Assembly (NCBI RefSeq): GCF_019511665.1 | Contig: NZ_JAEUAW010000008.1 | Span: forward strand, 1-64,000 | DNA from: Microbacterium jejuense | GTDB lineage: Bacteria > Actinomycetota > Actinomycetes > Actinomycetales > Microbacteriaceae | DNA length: 64,000 bases | Direction of reading: 5' to 3' | Shown: one piece after another, positions 1 through 7,354 of the stretch | Position numbering within the stretch: position 1 is the first letter of the stretch | Layout of the letters: each line of letters begins with the position of its first letter | Notes under the pieces: generated by a model | What the model was told of the DNA's origin: nothing | The model's database searches: none | The model's input: the letters and a program-made list of their open reading frames with translations, nothing else | Program-made: the position numbers and the translations under genes

Positions 1-310
1 CCCCATCGCCCACCGCCCCGTCGCCCACTGCCCGGTCCCGAGACCGCAGGGAGGCGCCGAGACCCTGGGGATACCCCACGGTCTCGTCCGGCGGCTGCGG
101 TCTCAGGGCGGGAACGGAGTCGGGCCGAGGGGATGCCGCCGACCGCGCGGTCTCGACGGCCCGCTCCTGCGGGCGTCCGGTGTTGAACGGCGGATCCAGG
201 TAGATCAGGGTGAACGAGGCATCCGGCAGGGTGCGGATGACGTCGAGGTTGTCGCCTACGTGGATCTCGACAGACCCTTCGACAGGCTCCGGGACCGGGA
301 CGGAGGTCAC
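1..310 (-). CDS. Site-specific DNA methyltransferase, N-terminal part (runs off the left edge)
   Basis: The reading frame on the minus strand starts at a GTG at 310 and is open to base 1. About 20 residues in it reads VGDNLDVIRTLPDAS, then LIYLDPPFNTGRPQ, the DPPF (motif IV) signature of N4-cytosine/N6-adenine methyltransferases; the catalytic pocket binds the flipped base there. GTG overlaps the TGA of the downstream lipoate-ligase-like gene by four bases (GTGA), so the two are translationally coupled. After the DPPF motif the frame enters a Pro/Arg/Gly/Asp-rich low-complexity stretch (bases 1-165) that is not typical of the family and may be a lineage-specific insertion. Target specificity cannot be read from this fragment. 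Confidence 0.7.
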   Translation of the reverse strand, partial: MTSVPVPEPVEGSVEIHVGDNLDVIRTLPDASFTLIYLDPPFNTGRPQERAVETARSAASPRPDSVPALRPQPPDETVGYPQGLGASLRSRDRAVGDGAVGDG

Positions 311-1356
311 GGGACGCGGCGCAGCCACGCGTCGGTCGAGAACTTGGATTCCACGAGCGCCTCCGCTTCGGCGTACTCGTCGGGCGTGATGTGCCCGGGC
401 ACGGCGCCGTACAGGTTCGTGAAGGTCTCTTCGAGCTTGGCGATGATCGCCTCGCGCGGCAGTCCGGTCTGGCGCCGCAGCGGGTCGACGCGCTTGGCTG
501 CCGACGTGGTGCCCTTGTCGCTGAGCTTCTCGCGCCCGATGCGCAGCACCTCGGTCATGACCTCGCCATCCATGTCATAGCTGAGGGTCGCGTGGTGCAG
601 CACTCCGCCGTTGGCGAGGCGCTTCTGGGCGGCGCCGCCGATCTTGCCCTGCGGCGAGGCGATGTCGTTGAGCGGCTGGTACGTCGCGTCGATGCCGAGG
701 GCCCGCAGCGCCTGCAGAACCCAGTCGTCGAGGAACGCGTACGAGTCCGCGAACGTCAGCCCTTGGACCAGGGATGCCGGCACGTACAGCGAATACGTGA
801 CGATCGAGTTGGCGCCCATCATCATCGCGCCTCCGCCCGAGATGCGGCGGACCACGTCGTAGCCGTGCTTGGCCGCCCCCTCGGGATCGACCTCGTTGCG
901 CAGCGACTGGAACGAGCCGATGACGACGGCGTTCTCGTCCCACTCCCAGATGCGCAGCGTGGGGCGACGGCGGCCGTCGCCGACGCGGCCGGTGAGCACC
1001 TCGTCGAGCGCGAGGTTCATGCGCGGCGACACCGGCTTGTCGTGGACGATCTCCCAGTCGAAGTCCCGCCAGCCCGGCGCGGTGACGAGCGCCCGCCGCA
1101 CGGCGGTGCCGACGGCCTCGGGCGTGAAGCCCAGCAGCTGCGCCCCGTCGGGGAGCGCGCCGCGCACGGCGGCGGCGATGGTCGCGACATCGGCCTCGAT
1201 GGGCAGGCCGTTGACGGCGGCGTCGATGTCGAGCAGCGCGTCGTCGGGCTCGAGAAAGAAGTCGCCCGCCAGCCGGAAGTCCGCGATGCGCCCGTCGCGC
1301 TCTTCGAGGTCGACGACCACGAGCTTTCCGCCGGGCACCTTGTATTCGCCGTGCAT
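307..1356 (-). CDS. Lipoate--protein ligase A family protein with N-terminal accessory domain
   Basis: 349 residues. The biotin/lipoate transferase (BPL/LplA/LipB) fold occupies about residues 100-349, with the lipoyl-AMP binding motif RRISGGGAM at 170-178 (family RRxxGGGAVYHD) and KIGGAAQKR at 238-246, whose first lysine matches the conserved catalytic lysine. Residues 1-95 resemble the small LplB-like/C-terminal accessory domain of ligases, here fused at the N-terminus. The probable role is attaching lipoate (or an octanoyl/lipoyl relay) to E2 or GcvH domains in the cytoplasm. The VYHD part is MMMGANS here, so the substrate could differ. Upstream lies a repeat-rich spacer, and no strong Shine-Dalgarno is visible before the ATG. 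Confidence 0.8.
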   Translation of the reverse strand: MHGEYKVPGGKLVVVDLEERDGRIADFRLAGDFFLEPDDALLDIDAAVNGLPIEADVATIAAAVRGALPDGAQLLGFTPEAVGTAVRRALVTAPGWRDFDWEIVHDKPVSPRMNLALDEVLTGRVGDGRRRPTLRIWEWDENAVVIGSFQSLRNEVDPEGAAKHGYDVVRRISGGGAMMMGANSIVTYSLYVPASLVQGLTFADSYAFLDDWVLQALRALGIDATYQPLNDIASPQGKIGGAAQKRLANGGVLHHATLSYDMDGEVMTEVLRIGREKLSDKGTTSAAKRVDPLRRQTGLPREAIIAKLEETFTNLYGAVPGHITPDEYAEAEALVESKFSTDAWLRRVP

Positions 1357-1910
1357 GCTTTCAGCCTACGGCGCGGGTGGATGCCGCGACCGACCTCGCT
1401 CGTGAGACACGCTTCGTCTCGCTGGCGCTCGCTCAGCGACCGGGAACCAAGGCCCCGCACCGCCCAGCGGCGGGGGACGCTCGTCCCGGTCGTCCAACGA
1501 CTGGCGCTGCTCGTGAGACACGCTTCGTCTCGCTGGCGCTCGCTCAGCGACCGGGAACCAAGGCCCTGCACCGCCCAGCGGCGGGGGACGCACGTCCCGG
1601 TCGTCCAACGACTGGCGCTGCTCGTGAGACACGCTTCGTCTCGCTGGAGTTCTCGGTCGTTGAGCGAGCGAGGAACGAGCGAGACGAAACGCTGCGGGCC
1701 GCCCGTCGGATCCGGCCATCTCGCGACGTCTGCGTGGACCGGGTTCTCGAGAGCGGCTCGCGACGTTTCGTCTTCGCGCGCCAGAGCGCGCTCCGCTCAA
1801 CGACCGGAACCCCGGCCCGCGCGCCACTCATCGACCGGAACGCACGTCCCGGTCGCTGAGCGAGGGAGCGCCAGCGACCGAGACGAAGCGTGTCTCACGG
1901 ATACGGCGGG
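1357..1910. repeat. Repeat-rich spacer with palindromic TTGAGCGAG/CGAAACG elements
   Basis: 554 bases without a credible gene. It holds several copies, in both orientations, of an element built from CGCTTCGTCTCGCTGGCGC / GCTCAGCGACC or its relative TTGAGCGAGCGAGGAACGAG / CGAGACGAAACG. Copies lie at about 1401-1443, 1512-1554, 1623-1646, 1649-1692, 1764-1806 and 1851-1900. The first and last are inverted relative to each other. Frames across this stretch are open in many directions only because of base composition. The same family recurs at about 42498, 53062 and 59350. A role as transcription terminator or REP-like element is inferred. Confidence 0.75.
1401..1622. repeat. Direct tandem repeat, 111-bp unit, two copies plus partial third
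   Basis: Units 1401-1511 and 1512-1622 are nearly identical. Each begins CGTGAGACACGCTTCGTCTC and continues through GACCGGGAACCAAGGCCC and GTCCCGGTCGTCCAACGAC. A third unit starts at 1623 and diverges after about 24 bases. The high identity points to recent duplication. Confidence 0.85.
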
Positions 1911-3536
1911 CTACGACGTGCAGGCGCGGCCGTCGAGCAGGAACTGCCACGGCGTGCTGAGGGAGCTCTTCGCGTGCACGACGGTGTCGGGGGCGTTGCC
2001 CGTGCGCTTGGGCATGCCCGTCACCGTGACGACGTCGCCGGACTGAACCACAGCTGCCCGCGTCGCCTTCACGACCTTCTGCCCCTCCGGCACCGCGAAG
2101 CCCAGCGAGAACCGGTCGCCGAGCCGGCCCGACAGGCGCACCGCGGCCGACGTGCCGTCGGCGGACGGCGCCCAGTCGACGTGGCAGTCCAGCGGGGCGA
2201 TCGCGGGGTCCGCGAGGGCGATGAGCTCGCGGGCCTGCTGCGCGAACCACTGCCCGGCGGCGGGGTCCTCGTAGCCGCGCTCGGGATCGTCGGGGCCGGC
2301 CGTTCCGCGGTAGCACTTGCCGTCCGACTCGCCGGGCACCTTGATCCACAGGTAGGCGTCGACCAGAGCGACCCCGGTCGTCGTGTCGGGGCGCAGGCCG
2401 AGTCCGCGGTCGGGCGGGTTGCACCAGTCCTCGTGGGCCGAGTACACCCCATCGGGGTACTGCCACGGTCCGAGTCCGTTGCGGCTGGTGTCGATCACGA
2501 AGTGCGTGGACGGCTGCGTGCCGCCGAGGATCGAGGCGTACCGCGAGTCGACGCCGGACGTGTTGAGCGCCGGGTCGGCGGCATCCGCTCTCCACTGTCC
2601 GTACTGCGACATGCTCACGCCCTGCCAGCCCGTGGCGGGGCCGCCGTTCCAGTACTGGTTGCCGCACGAGCCGAAGTCGCCCGGGACGACCTCGGTGACG
2701 TAGGCGATGCACTGCGACACCCAGGTGCCGAACGCTGTCGAGTTCGCGGTGAACTGGTAGTTCGACGCGTTGAGGAAGAACCCGTCGGCGCGCTGCACAC
2801 CGCCCTTGAGCAGGCGGTCGGAGATCTCGCCGACATTGAGCCAGCTCGCGCCCGTGCCGTCGAGGTACACCGAGGTCGCCGGAAGGGCGGCGAAGGCGTC
2901 GACGGCGTGGCTCAGCTGCGCGAACCGGTCCGACGCCGCCGTCTCTGCGGGCACCTCGGCGGGCTGACACCACTCAGCCACGCCGTCGAGCGTCGTGTAG
3001 TGCGGGATGATGCCGAGGCCGTCCGGTTCGAGGATGACGGTCGCGTCGCGTCCGCCGATGCCCGCAGCGAACCCGTCGATCCACGCCGCGTAGGCGGCGG
3101 TGTCGGCCGCGCCGCCGGCGGAGTACTGCGCGCAGTCGCGGAACGGCAGGTTGTATGCCACGAGCACGGGCATGCGGTCCTGCGCCGCCGCGGCCGACAC
3201 GACGGCGTCGACGGCCGCCTCGACCTCGGCCGGCGTGCCGTCGGTGAACCATGTGGCCGAGGCGATCGAGCCGAGCAGCTGCGCGTCGTCGCGCGCCTGG
3301 CCGCTGAGCGACTGCGCCGCCTCGAGGGTCGTGCTCCACGGATCGACGTAGAGCTCCGATCCCGCAAGCCCTGCGTCGTCGTCGGCGAGCGCCGCGGTCG
3401 CGGTCAGGGGCAGCGCGAGGCCCGCGGCGAGCGCGGCCGTCGCAGCGAGCGCGAGCGCGCGTCTGGTGCGCGGCCGCCCGCGGGATGGAAGGGATGCCTC
3501 GTGTCGTTCCTCGCGCAGCACACGTGCCGGGGTCAT
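1911..3536 (-). CDS. Secreted GH6 cellulase (endoglucanase/cellobiohydrolase) with CBM2-like C-terminus
   Basis: 541 residues from the ATG at 3536, chosen because AGGAGG sits just upstream and a signal peptide follows (twin-Arg-containing RTRRALALAATAALAAG, cleavage near residue 51). The GH6 barrel covers about 55-445. LPFRDC (D134, matching the pKa-modulating Asp of Cel6A) and VILEPDGL (D172, matching the general acid) are both present, as is a WIKVPGESDG motif near 397-406. Residues 451-541 (C451 to C539) align with the CBM2 pattern (VPEGQ..., VVQSGDVVTVTG, LDGRACTS), but the exposed tryptophans are mostly missing. The enzyme hydrolyses beta-1,4-glucan outside the cell with inversion. A perfect CelR-type box lies 66 bp upstream. 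Confidence 0.9.
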   Translation of the reverse strand: MTPARVLREERHEASLPSRGRPRTRRALALAATAALAAGLALPLTATAALADDDAGLAGSELYVDPWSTTLEAAQSLSGQARDDAQLLGSIASATWFTDGTPAEVEAAVDAVVSAAAAQDRMPVLVAYNLPFRDCAQYSAGGAADTAAYAAWIDGFAAGIGGRDATVILEPDGLGIIPHYTTLDGVAEWCQPAEVPAETAASDRFAQLSHAVDAFAALPATSVYLDGTGASWLNVGEISDRLLKGGVQRADGFFLNASNYQFTANSTAFGTWVSQCIAYVTEVVPGDFGSCGNQYWNGGPATGWQGVSMSQYGQWRADAADPALNTSGVDSRYASILGGTQPSTHFVIDTSRNGLGPWQYPDGVYSAHEDWCNPPDRGLGLRPDTTTGVALVDAYLWIKVPGESDGKCYRGTAGPDDPERGYEDPAAGQWFAQQARELIALADPAIAPLDCHVDWAPSADGTSAAVRLSGRLGDRFSLGFAVPEGQKVVKATRAAVVQSGDVVTVTGMPKRTGNAPDTVVHAKSSLSTPWQFLLDGRACTS

Positions 3537-3601
3537 GGGTCCTCCTGTGGTCGTCGTCGACCGCCGGGCGTCGTCGTCCGGGGAGCGGGCATCGGCGAGC
3601 A

Positions 3602-3615
3602 TGGGAGCGCTCCCA
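3602..3615. promoter_or_regulatory. CelR-type operator TGGGAGCGCTCCCA
   Basis: A perfect 14-bp palindrome between the divergent-facing cellulase start (3536) and the end of the alpha/beta hydrolase gene. It is identical to the TGGGAGCGCTCCCA box bound by the LacI-family regulator CelR of Thermobifida fusca, which releases on cellobiose. Repression of the GH6 gene is the expected role. Confidence 0.85.
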
Positions 3616-3683
3616 CGATGTTCACTGGGGCCAGGATGACGCACGCACCCGCCCGCCGTCAACGCCGGGGCCACAGCTCCGGA

Positions 3684-4532
3684 TCAGGCGCGGGACGGGA
3701 ACCGCTGATCGAGCCACGCGAGCAGGTCGGCGCGGACATCGGTCTGCATGGTCTCGTTGAAGATCTCGTGCCGGGCACCGGGGTAGACGAGCGTGGTCAC
3801 ATCGGTGAAGCGCGAGCGCGTGCGGTACGCCTCGGCGAGGCGATGAACGCTGCGCGGACCACCCACGGGATCGTCTCGCCCGACCATGAGCAGCGTCGGG
3901 ATGCCGCGCCCGGTGCGGCGCCTCGGCTTGCCGAGCAGGCGCACGGTGTCGGCGATGCCGAACAGCTGCGGGAGCGTGGTCGTCGTCGTCAGGGGATCCG
4001 AGAGGAACTCTTCGCCGACGGCGGCGTCGGACGACAGCCATTCGACACCCGTGGCGCCCGGCCCGTTCCAGCGCTTGTTGAGTGCGCCCGCGTTGAGCGA
4101 GCCGGGCCACAGCAGCGACGAGCCGCTGAGCACGAGTCCGTCGTATGCATCGGGGTGCGCGTTCACGAGCTTCTGCGCGAGGAACGACCCCCACGAGTGC
4201 CCCAGGAGGATGAGCGGCAGCCCGGGATTGTCGTCGCGGATCAGCTCGGTCAGCTGCCAGACCGCGGCGACCGCGGCACGGAGGCCGCCCGGGCCGAGCC
4301 TGCCGAGCTGCGACGTGTCTCCGCCGTGCTGCTTCATGCCGGTGCGGCCGTGCCCGCGATGGTCGTCGGCGTACACGGTGTAGCCGTCGGCGGTCAGCGC
4401 GTCGATGAGGGCGCCGTAGCGCCCGGCGTGCTCTCCGACGCCGTGCAGCAGCTGCACCACCGCCCGGGGCTCGGTCGCCGGGTGGACGTCGTAGACGATC
4501 GTGACACCGTGTGCGTCGATGAACTCGGGCAT
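3684..4532 (-). CDS. Alpha/beta hydrolase, monoacylglycerol-lipase type
   Basis: 282 residues, cytoplasmic. The fold is that of serine aminopeptidase S33/monoacylglycerol lipase: oxyanion HGVGEHAGRY (30-39), DDHRGHGRT near 56-64, nucleophile elbow GHSWGS (S113), an acid in VGRDDPVGG and a catalytic His in YPGARHEIFNE. The likely reaction is hydrolysis of monoacylglycerols or small esters; the exact substrate cannot be told. It is transcribed towards the cellulase but has its own start, divergent from the MarR gene across 70 bp that carry the MarR operator candidates, so it may belong to that regulon. Confidence 0.8.
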   Translation of the reverse strand: MPEFIDAHGVTIVYDVHPATEPRAVVQLLHGVGEHAGRYGALIDALTADGYTVYADDHRGHGRTGMKQHGGDTSQLGRLGPGGLRAAVAAVWQLTELIRDDNPGLPLILLGHSWGSFLAQKLVNAHPDAYDGLVLSGSSLLWPGSLNAGALNKRWNGPGATGVEWLSSDAAVGEEFLSDPLTTTTTLPQLFGIADTVRLLGKPRRRTGRGIPTLLMVGRDDPVGGPRSVHRLAEAYRTRSRFTDVTTLVYPGARHEIFNETMQTDVRADLLAWLDQRFPSRA

Positions 4533-4568
4533 GCCGAGAGTCTAGGGGTGCGGCATCCCGAACTTTCT

Positions 4569-4594
4569 TTAGCAAGGCTAATGAGCTAGGCTAA
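4569..4594. promoter_or_regulatory. Two adjacent 13-bp palindromes, probable MarR operator
   Basis: TTAGC-AAG-GCTAA (4569-4581) is followed directly by TGAGC-TAG-GCTAA (4582-4594). The two palindromes abut with no gap, 8 bp before the MarR start and 36 bp from the divergent hydrolase start. The position suits autorepression by the adjacent MarR protein. Confidence 0.6.
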
Positions 4595-4602
4595 GTATCC
4601 GG

Positions 4603-5073
4603 ATGAGCAGCCACGGAACACTTGATACAGAACCCACGACGCCCGACGATCACGCAGACCTCTCCCCCGCCGCCTCGCAGCTGAGGATCGCGACCTTCCG
4701 CCTCGCGCGCCGCATGCGCACGCAGCGCGCCGTCGACTCCATGAGCGACGGGCAGTTCGCCGTCCTCGCCGCGCTCTGGAAGCACGGCCCCCACACGCTC
4801 GGCGAGCTCGCCGAGCGCGAGCGCGTCTCGGCCCCCTCGATGAACCGCACGGTCAACTGCCTGCAGGAGTCGGGCTGGATCACGCGCACCGCCGACGAGA
4901 AGGACGGCCGCAAGGTTGTGATCTCGCTCACGGATGCCGGCCACTCCGTCGTGGACGAGACCGCCCGGCGTCGCGACGCGTGGGTCGAGTCCGCCCTCGC
5001 GCAGCTGACCGACCAGGAGCGCGCCACCATCGCGCAGGCGGCCGAGATCATGGCTCGGATGGTGACGCTGTGA
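4603..5073 (+). CDS. MarR family transcriptional regulator
   Basis: 156 residues with the MarR winged-helix fold: a recognition helix region LGELAERERVSAPSMNRTVN and wing SGWITRTADEKDGRKVVISLT. It probably controls the MFS transporter whose GTG start overlaps this stop codon (GTGA), and possibly the divergent hydrolase. There is no Shine-Dalgarno before the ATG, which follows the operator pair by only 8 bp, so the transcript may be leaderless. The ligand is unknown. Confidence 0.88.
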   Translation: MSSHGTLDTEPTTPDDHADLSPAASQLRIATFRLARRMRTQRAVDSMSDGQFAVLAALWKHGPHTLGELAERERVSAPSMNRTVNCLQESGWITRTADEKDGRKVVISLTDAGHSVVDETARRRDAWVESALAQLTDQERATIAQAAEIMARMVTL

Positions 5074-6419
5074 AGGCCATGTTCCGCTCGCTGTCGCTGT
5101 ACAACTTCCGCGTCTGGTTCATCGGCGCGCTCATCTCGAACATCGGCGGCTGGATGCAGTCGACCGCCCAGGACTGGGTGGTCCTCACCGAGCTGACCGA
5201 CCACGACGCGACCGCGATGGGCGTCACGATGGCGCTGCAGTTCGGCCCGCCGCTCATCCTCGTCGGCGTGACCGGGTGGATCGCCGACCGGTTCGACCGG
5301 CGCAAGCTGCTCATGCTGACGCAGAGCGCCCTCATGCTCCTGGCCGTCGCGGTCGGCGTGCTGCTGCTGACCGGCGTCATGACGCTGCCCCTGATGTGGG
5401 TGTTCGCCCTCGGGTTCGGCATCGCCAACGCCTTCGACGCCCCCGCGCGGCAGGCGTTCGTCTCGGACGTCGTGGCGAAGGAGAACACCTCGAACGCGGT
5501 CGCCCTGAACGCCGCGTCGTTCAACACGGCACGCCTCATCGGTCCCGCGATCGGCGGCATCATGATCGTCCTCGTGGGCACGGGGTGGATGTTCCTGGCC
5601 AACGCGGCGACGTTCCTCGCGATGCTCATCGCCCTGTGGGTGATGCGCACCGACGAGCTCGTGCCGCGCGTCAAGGCGCCCGGCGCTGCACGGCTGGCCG
5701 ACGGCTTCCGCTACGTCGCGCGCCGTCCCGACCTCATCGTCACGTTCGTCATGGTGTTCCTCATCGGCGCCTTCGGCATGAACTTCCCGATCTTCGCCTC
5801 GACGATGGCGCTGGAGTTCGGGCGCGACGCCGACGGCTACGGGCTGCTGAGCTCGGTGCTCGCGATCGGCTCGCTGGCGGGCGCGCTGCTGTCGGCGCGA
5901 CGCGATCGAGCCCGGCTGCGCGTGGCCATCTACGCCGCCGGCGGCTTCGGCGTCGTGTCACTCGTGTCCTCGCTGATGCCCGAATACGTGCTGTACGCCG
6001 CGACCCTCGTGTTCGTCGGCTTCTGCACCGTGACGATGCTGACGACCGCCAACGGCTACGTGCAGACCTCCACCGATCCGGCCCTGCGCGGGCGCGTCCT
6101 GGCGCTGTACATGGCCGTCATCATGGGCGCCACCCCGATCGGCGCGCCCATCGCCGGCTGGGTCGCCACGACCTTCGGCCCGCGCGCGGCGATCCAGGTC
6201 GGCGCCGTCGCCGGACTGCTCGCCTGCGTGATCGGCATGACGTGGATGATCGCGTCGGGCCGCATGCGCCGCCACGAGTCGCGGCGGTTCCTGCTGACCG
6301 TCGACGAGACGCGTCCGCTCACGATCGTGGCACCCGAGGAGTTCAGCGACGAGGTCGCCGCGACCACCCCGATCCGCACGATCGCCGACGACACGCCCCG
6401 CGCCGCCAAGGCGAGCTGA
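5070..6419 (+). CDS. MFS transporter, MFS_3/EntS-like exporter
   Basis: 449 residues from the GTG at 5070 that overlaps the MarR stop by four bases. It begins MKAMFRSLSLYNFRVWFIG and has about twelve hydrophobic segments in the order typical of the MFS_3 (enterobactin exporter-like) family, with the loop-2 motif GWIADRFDRRKLL near residue 70. Coupling to a MarR gene suggests drug or metabolite efflux rather than sugar uptake. The C-terminal 45 residues are polar and cytoplasmic. Confidence 0.85.
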   Translation: MKAMFRSLSLYNFRVWFIGALISNIGGWMQSTAQDWVVLTELTDHDATAMGVTMALQFGPPLILVGVTGWIADRFDRRKLLMLTQSALMLLAVAVGVLLLTGVMTLPLMWVFALGFGIANAFDAPARQAFVSDVVAKENTSNAVALNAASFNTARLIGPAIGGIMIVLVGTGWMFLANAATFLAMLIALWVMRTDELVPRVKAPGAARLADGFRYVARRPDLIVTFVMVFLIGAFGMNFPIFASTMALEFGRDADGYGLLSSVLAIGSLAGALLSARRDRARLRVAIYAAGGFGVVSLVSSLMPEYVLYAATLVFVGFCTVTMLTTANGYVQTSTDPALRGRVLALYMAVIMGATPIGAPIAGWVATTFGPRAAIQVGAVAGLLACVIGMTWMIASGRMRRHESRRFLLTVDETRPLTIVAPEEFSDEVAATTPIRTIADDTPRAAKAS

Positions 6420-6450
6420 CACTCCGCCCGCGACGGATGCCGGCAGCGCG

Positions 6451-7158
6451 TCAGTCGGCGTCCGTGCCGGCCTTCGCGTCGAGCACGTCGAGCGCGTTCT
6501 CGATGCCGGTGAGGTCGTAGCCGCGGATGAGGTTGCGGAAGCACTCGTGCATGGCTGCGGCCATGTCGGTGCAAGACGGGTCGAGCAGCCACTGCACCTG
6601 AAGCCCGTCCATCAGGGCGATCGTCGCCACGGCAGCCCGGCCGGGGTCGACGCCGTCGTTGAGGCGGCCGGCGGCCGCCACCCGCTCGAACGAGCTGGTG
6701 ACGCTGGTGCGCACGTACTCGTAGCGGTTGATGAAGTACTGGTGAGCAGGGTGGTCGGGCGACGTCGCCTCGGCCGACAGCACGCAGTACAGCTCGACGA
6801 TGCCGGGAGTGGACGCGTTGAAGCGGGCGAGCTCGGCAAGCGCACGCAGCGCCTCGACGCCGTCCGGCATGTCGAAGTCCACGCGGGCGCGCGAGAGGTC
6901 GTCACGGTGATCGAGGAGCGCCAGCAGCAGCGCGCTCTTGCTGCGGAAGTGGTGCAGGAGGCCGGCCTCGCTCATCCCCACCCGCTCGGCCACCTCGCGG
7001 AGGGAACCCGCCCGATAGCCCGACTGCGCGAACACCTCCAGCGCCGCGTCGAGGATCGCGGTGCGCGTCTCCTTCGACTTGGCGTACTCACCGCGGGGCT
7101 TGCGCGTCGCCGTGGGAGCGGTCCCCTTCCGCGCGGCGGCGGTCGTCGTCTCGGTCAT
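6451..7158 (-). CDS. TetR/AcrR family regulator
   Basis: 235 residues. Residues about 30-80 form the TetR N-terminal helix-turn-helix (ETRTAILDAALEVFAQSGYR, then LREVAERVGMSEAGLLHHF). The C-terminal ligand-binding domain is of a type often seen next to solute transport and sugar genes. It is divergent from the Dpp-type importer/glycosidase operon at 7355, and a 25-bp near-perfect palindrome lies in the shared promoter region. The expected role is repression of that operon; the inducer is unknown but may be an oligosaccharide. Confidence 0.85.
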   Translation of the reverse strand: MTETTTAAARKGTAPTATRKPRGEYAKSKETRTAILDAALEVFAQSGYRAGSLREVAERVGMSEAGLLHHFRSKSALLLALLDHRDDLSRARVDFDMPDGVEALRALAELARFNASTPGIVELYCVLSAEATSPDHPAHQYFINRYEYVRTSVTSSFERVAAAGRLNDGVDPGRAAVATIALMDGLQVQWLLDPSCTDMAAAMHECFRNLIRGYDLTGIENALDVLDAKAGTDAD

Positions 7159-7250
7159 CGTCTCACCGTATCCCCGGACGTCTCGCCACGCCTTCGTCGG
7201 GGTGCGACCGGGTCCTTCCTCTCCGTTCTATAACGAATTCCTAGTGCTCG

Positions 7251-7275
7251 CTAGTTTTTTGTGTCAAAAACCTAG
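7251..7275. promoter_or_regulatory. Near-perfect palindrome, probable TetR operator
   Basis: Arms CTAGTTTTTTG (7251-7261) and CAAAAACCTAG (7265-7275) are separated by TGT; 10 of 11 positions pair. It is an AT-rich island in a GC-rich genome, between the TetR start (7158) and the transporter start (7355). The flanking CTAG at 7241-7244 may extend the site. Confidence 0.65.
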
Positions 7276-7354
7276 CAACCACTCGTATTTGCTGTTAGCG
7301 TCAGCGCCCAGCAGGCGATCCGCAGGGGCATCGCCACAGATGAAGGGACCAAGG

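Noticed and set aside
1357..1910. Several open frames of 95-550 codons across the repeat spacer
   Set aside because: They encode repeated Arg/Ser/Ala-rich strings from the 111-bp unit and exist in many frames at once; no codon bias or ribosome site.
4569..4594. DtxR/IdeR iron box
   Set aside because: The TTAGC/GCTAA halves recall an IdeR box, but the 19-bp consensus is not met and no iron gene is nearby; an adjacent MarR gene explains the site better.
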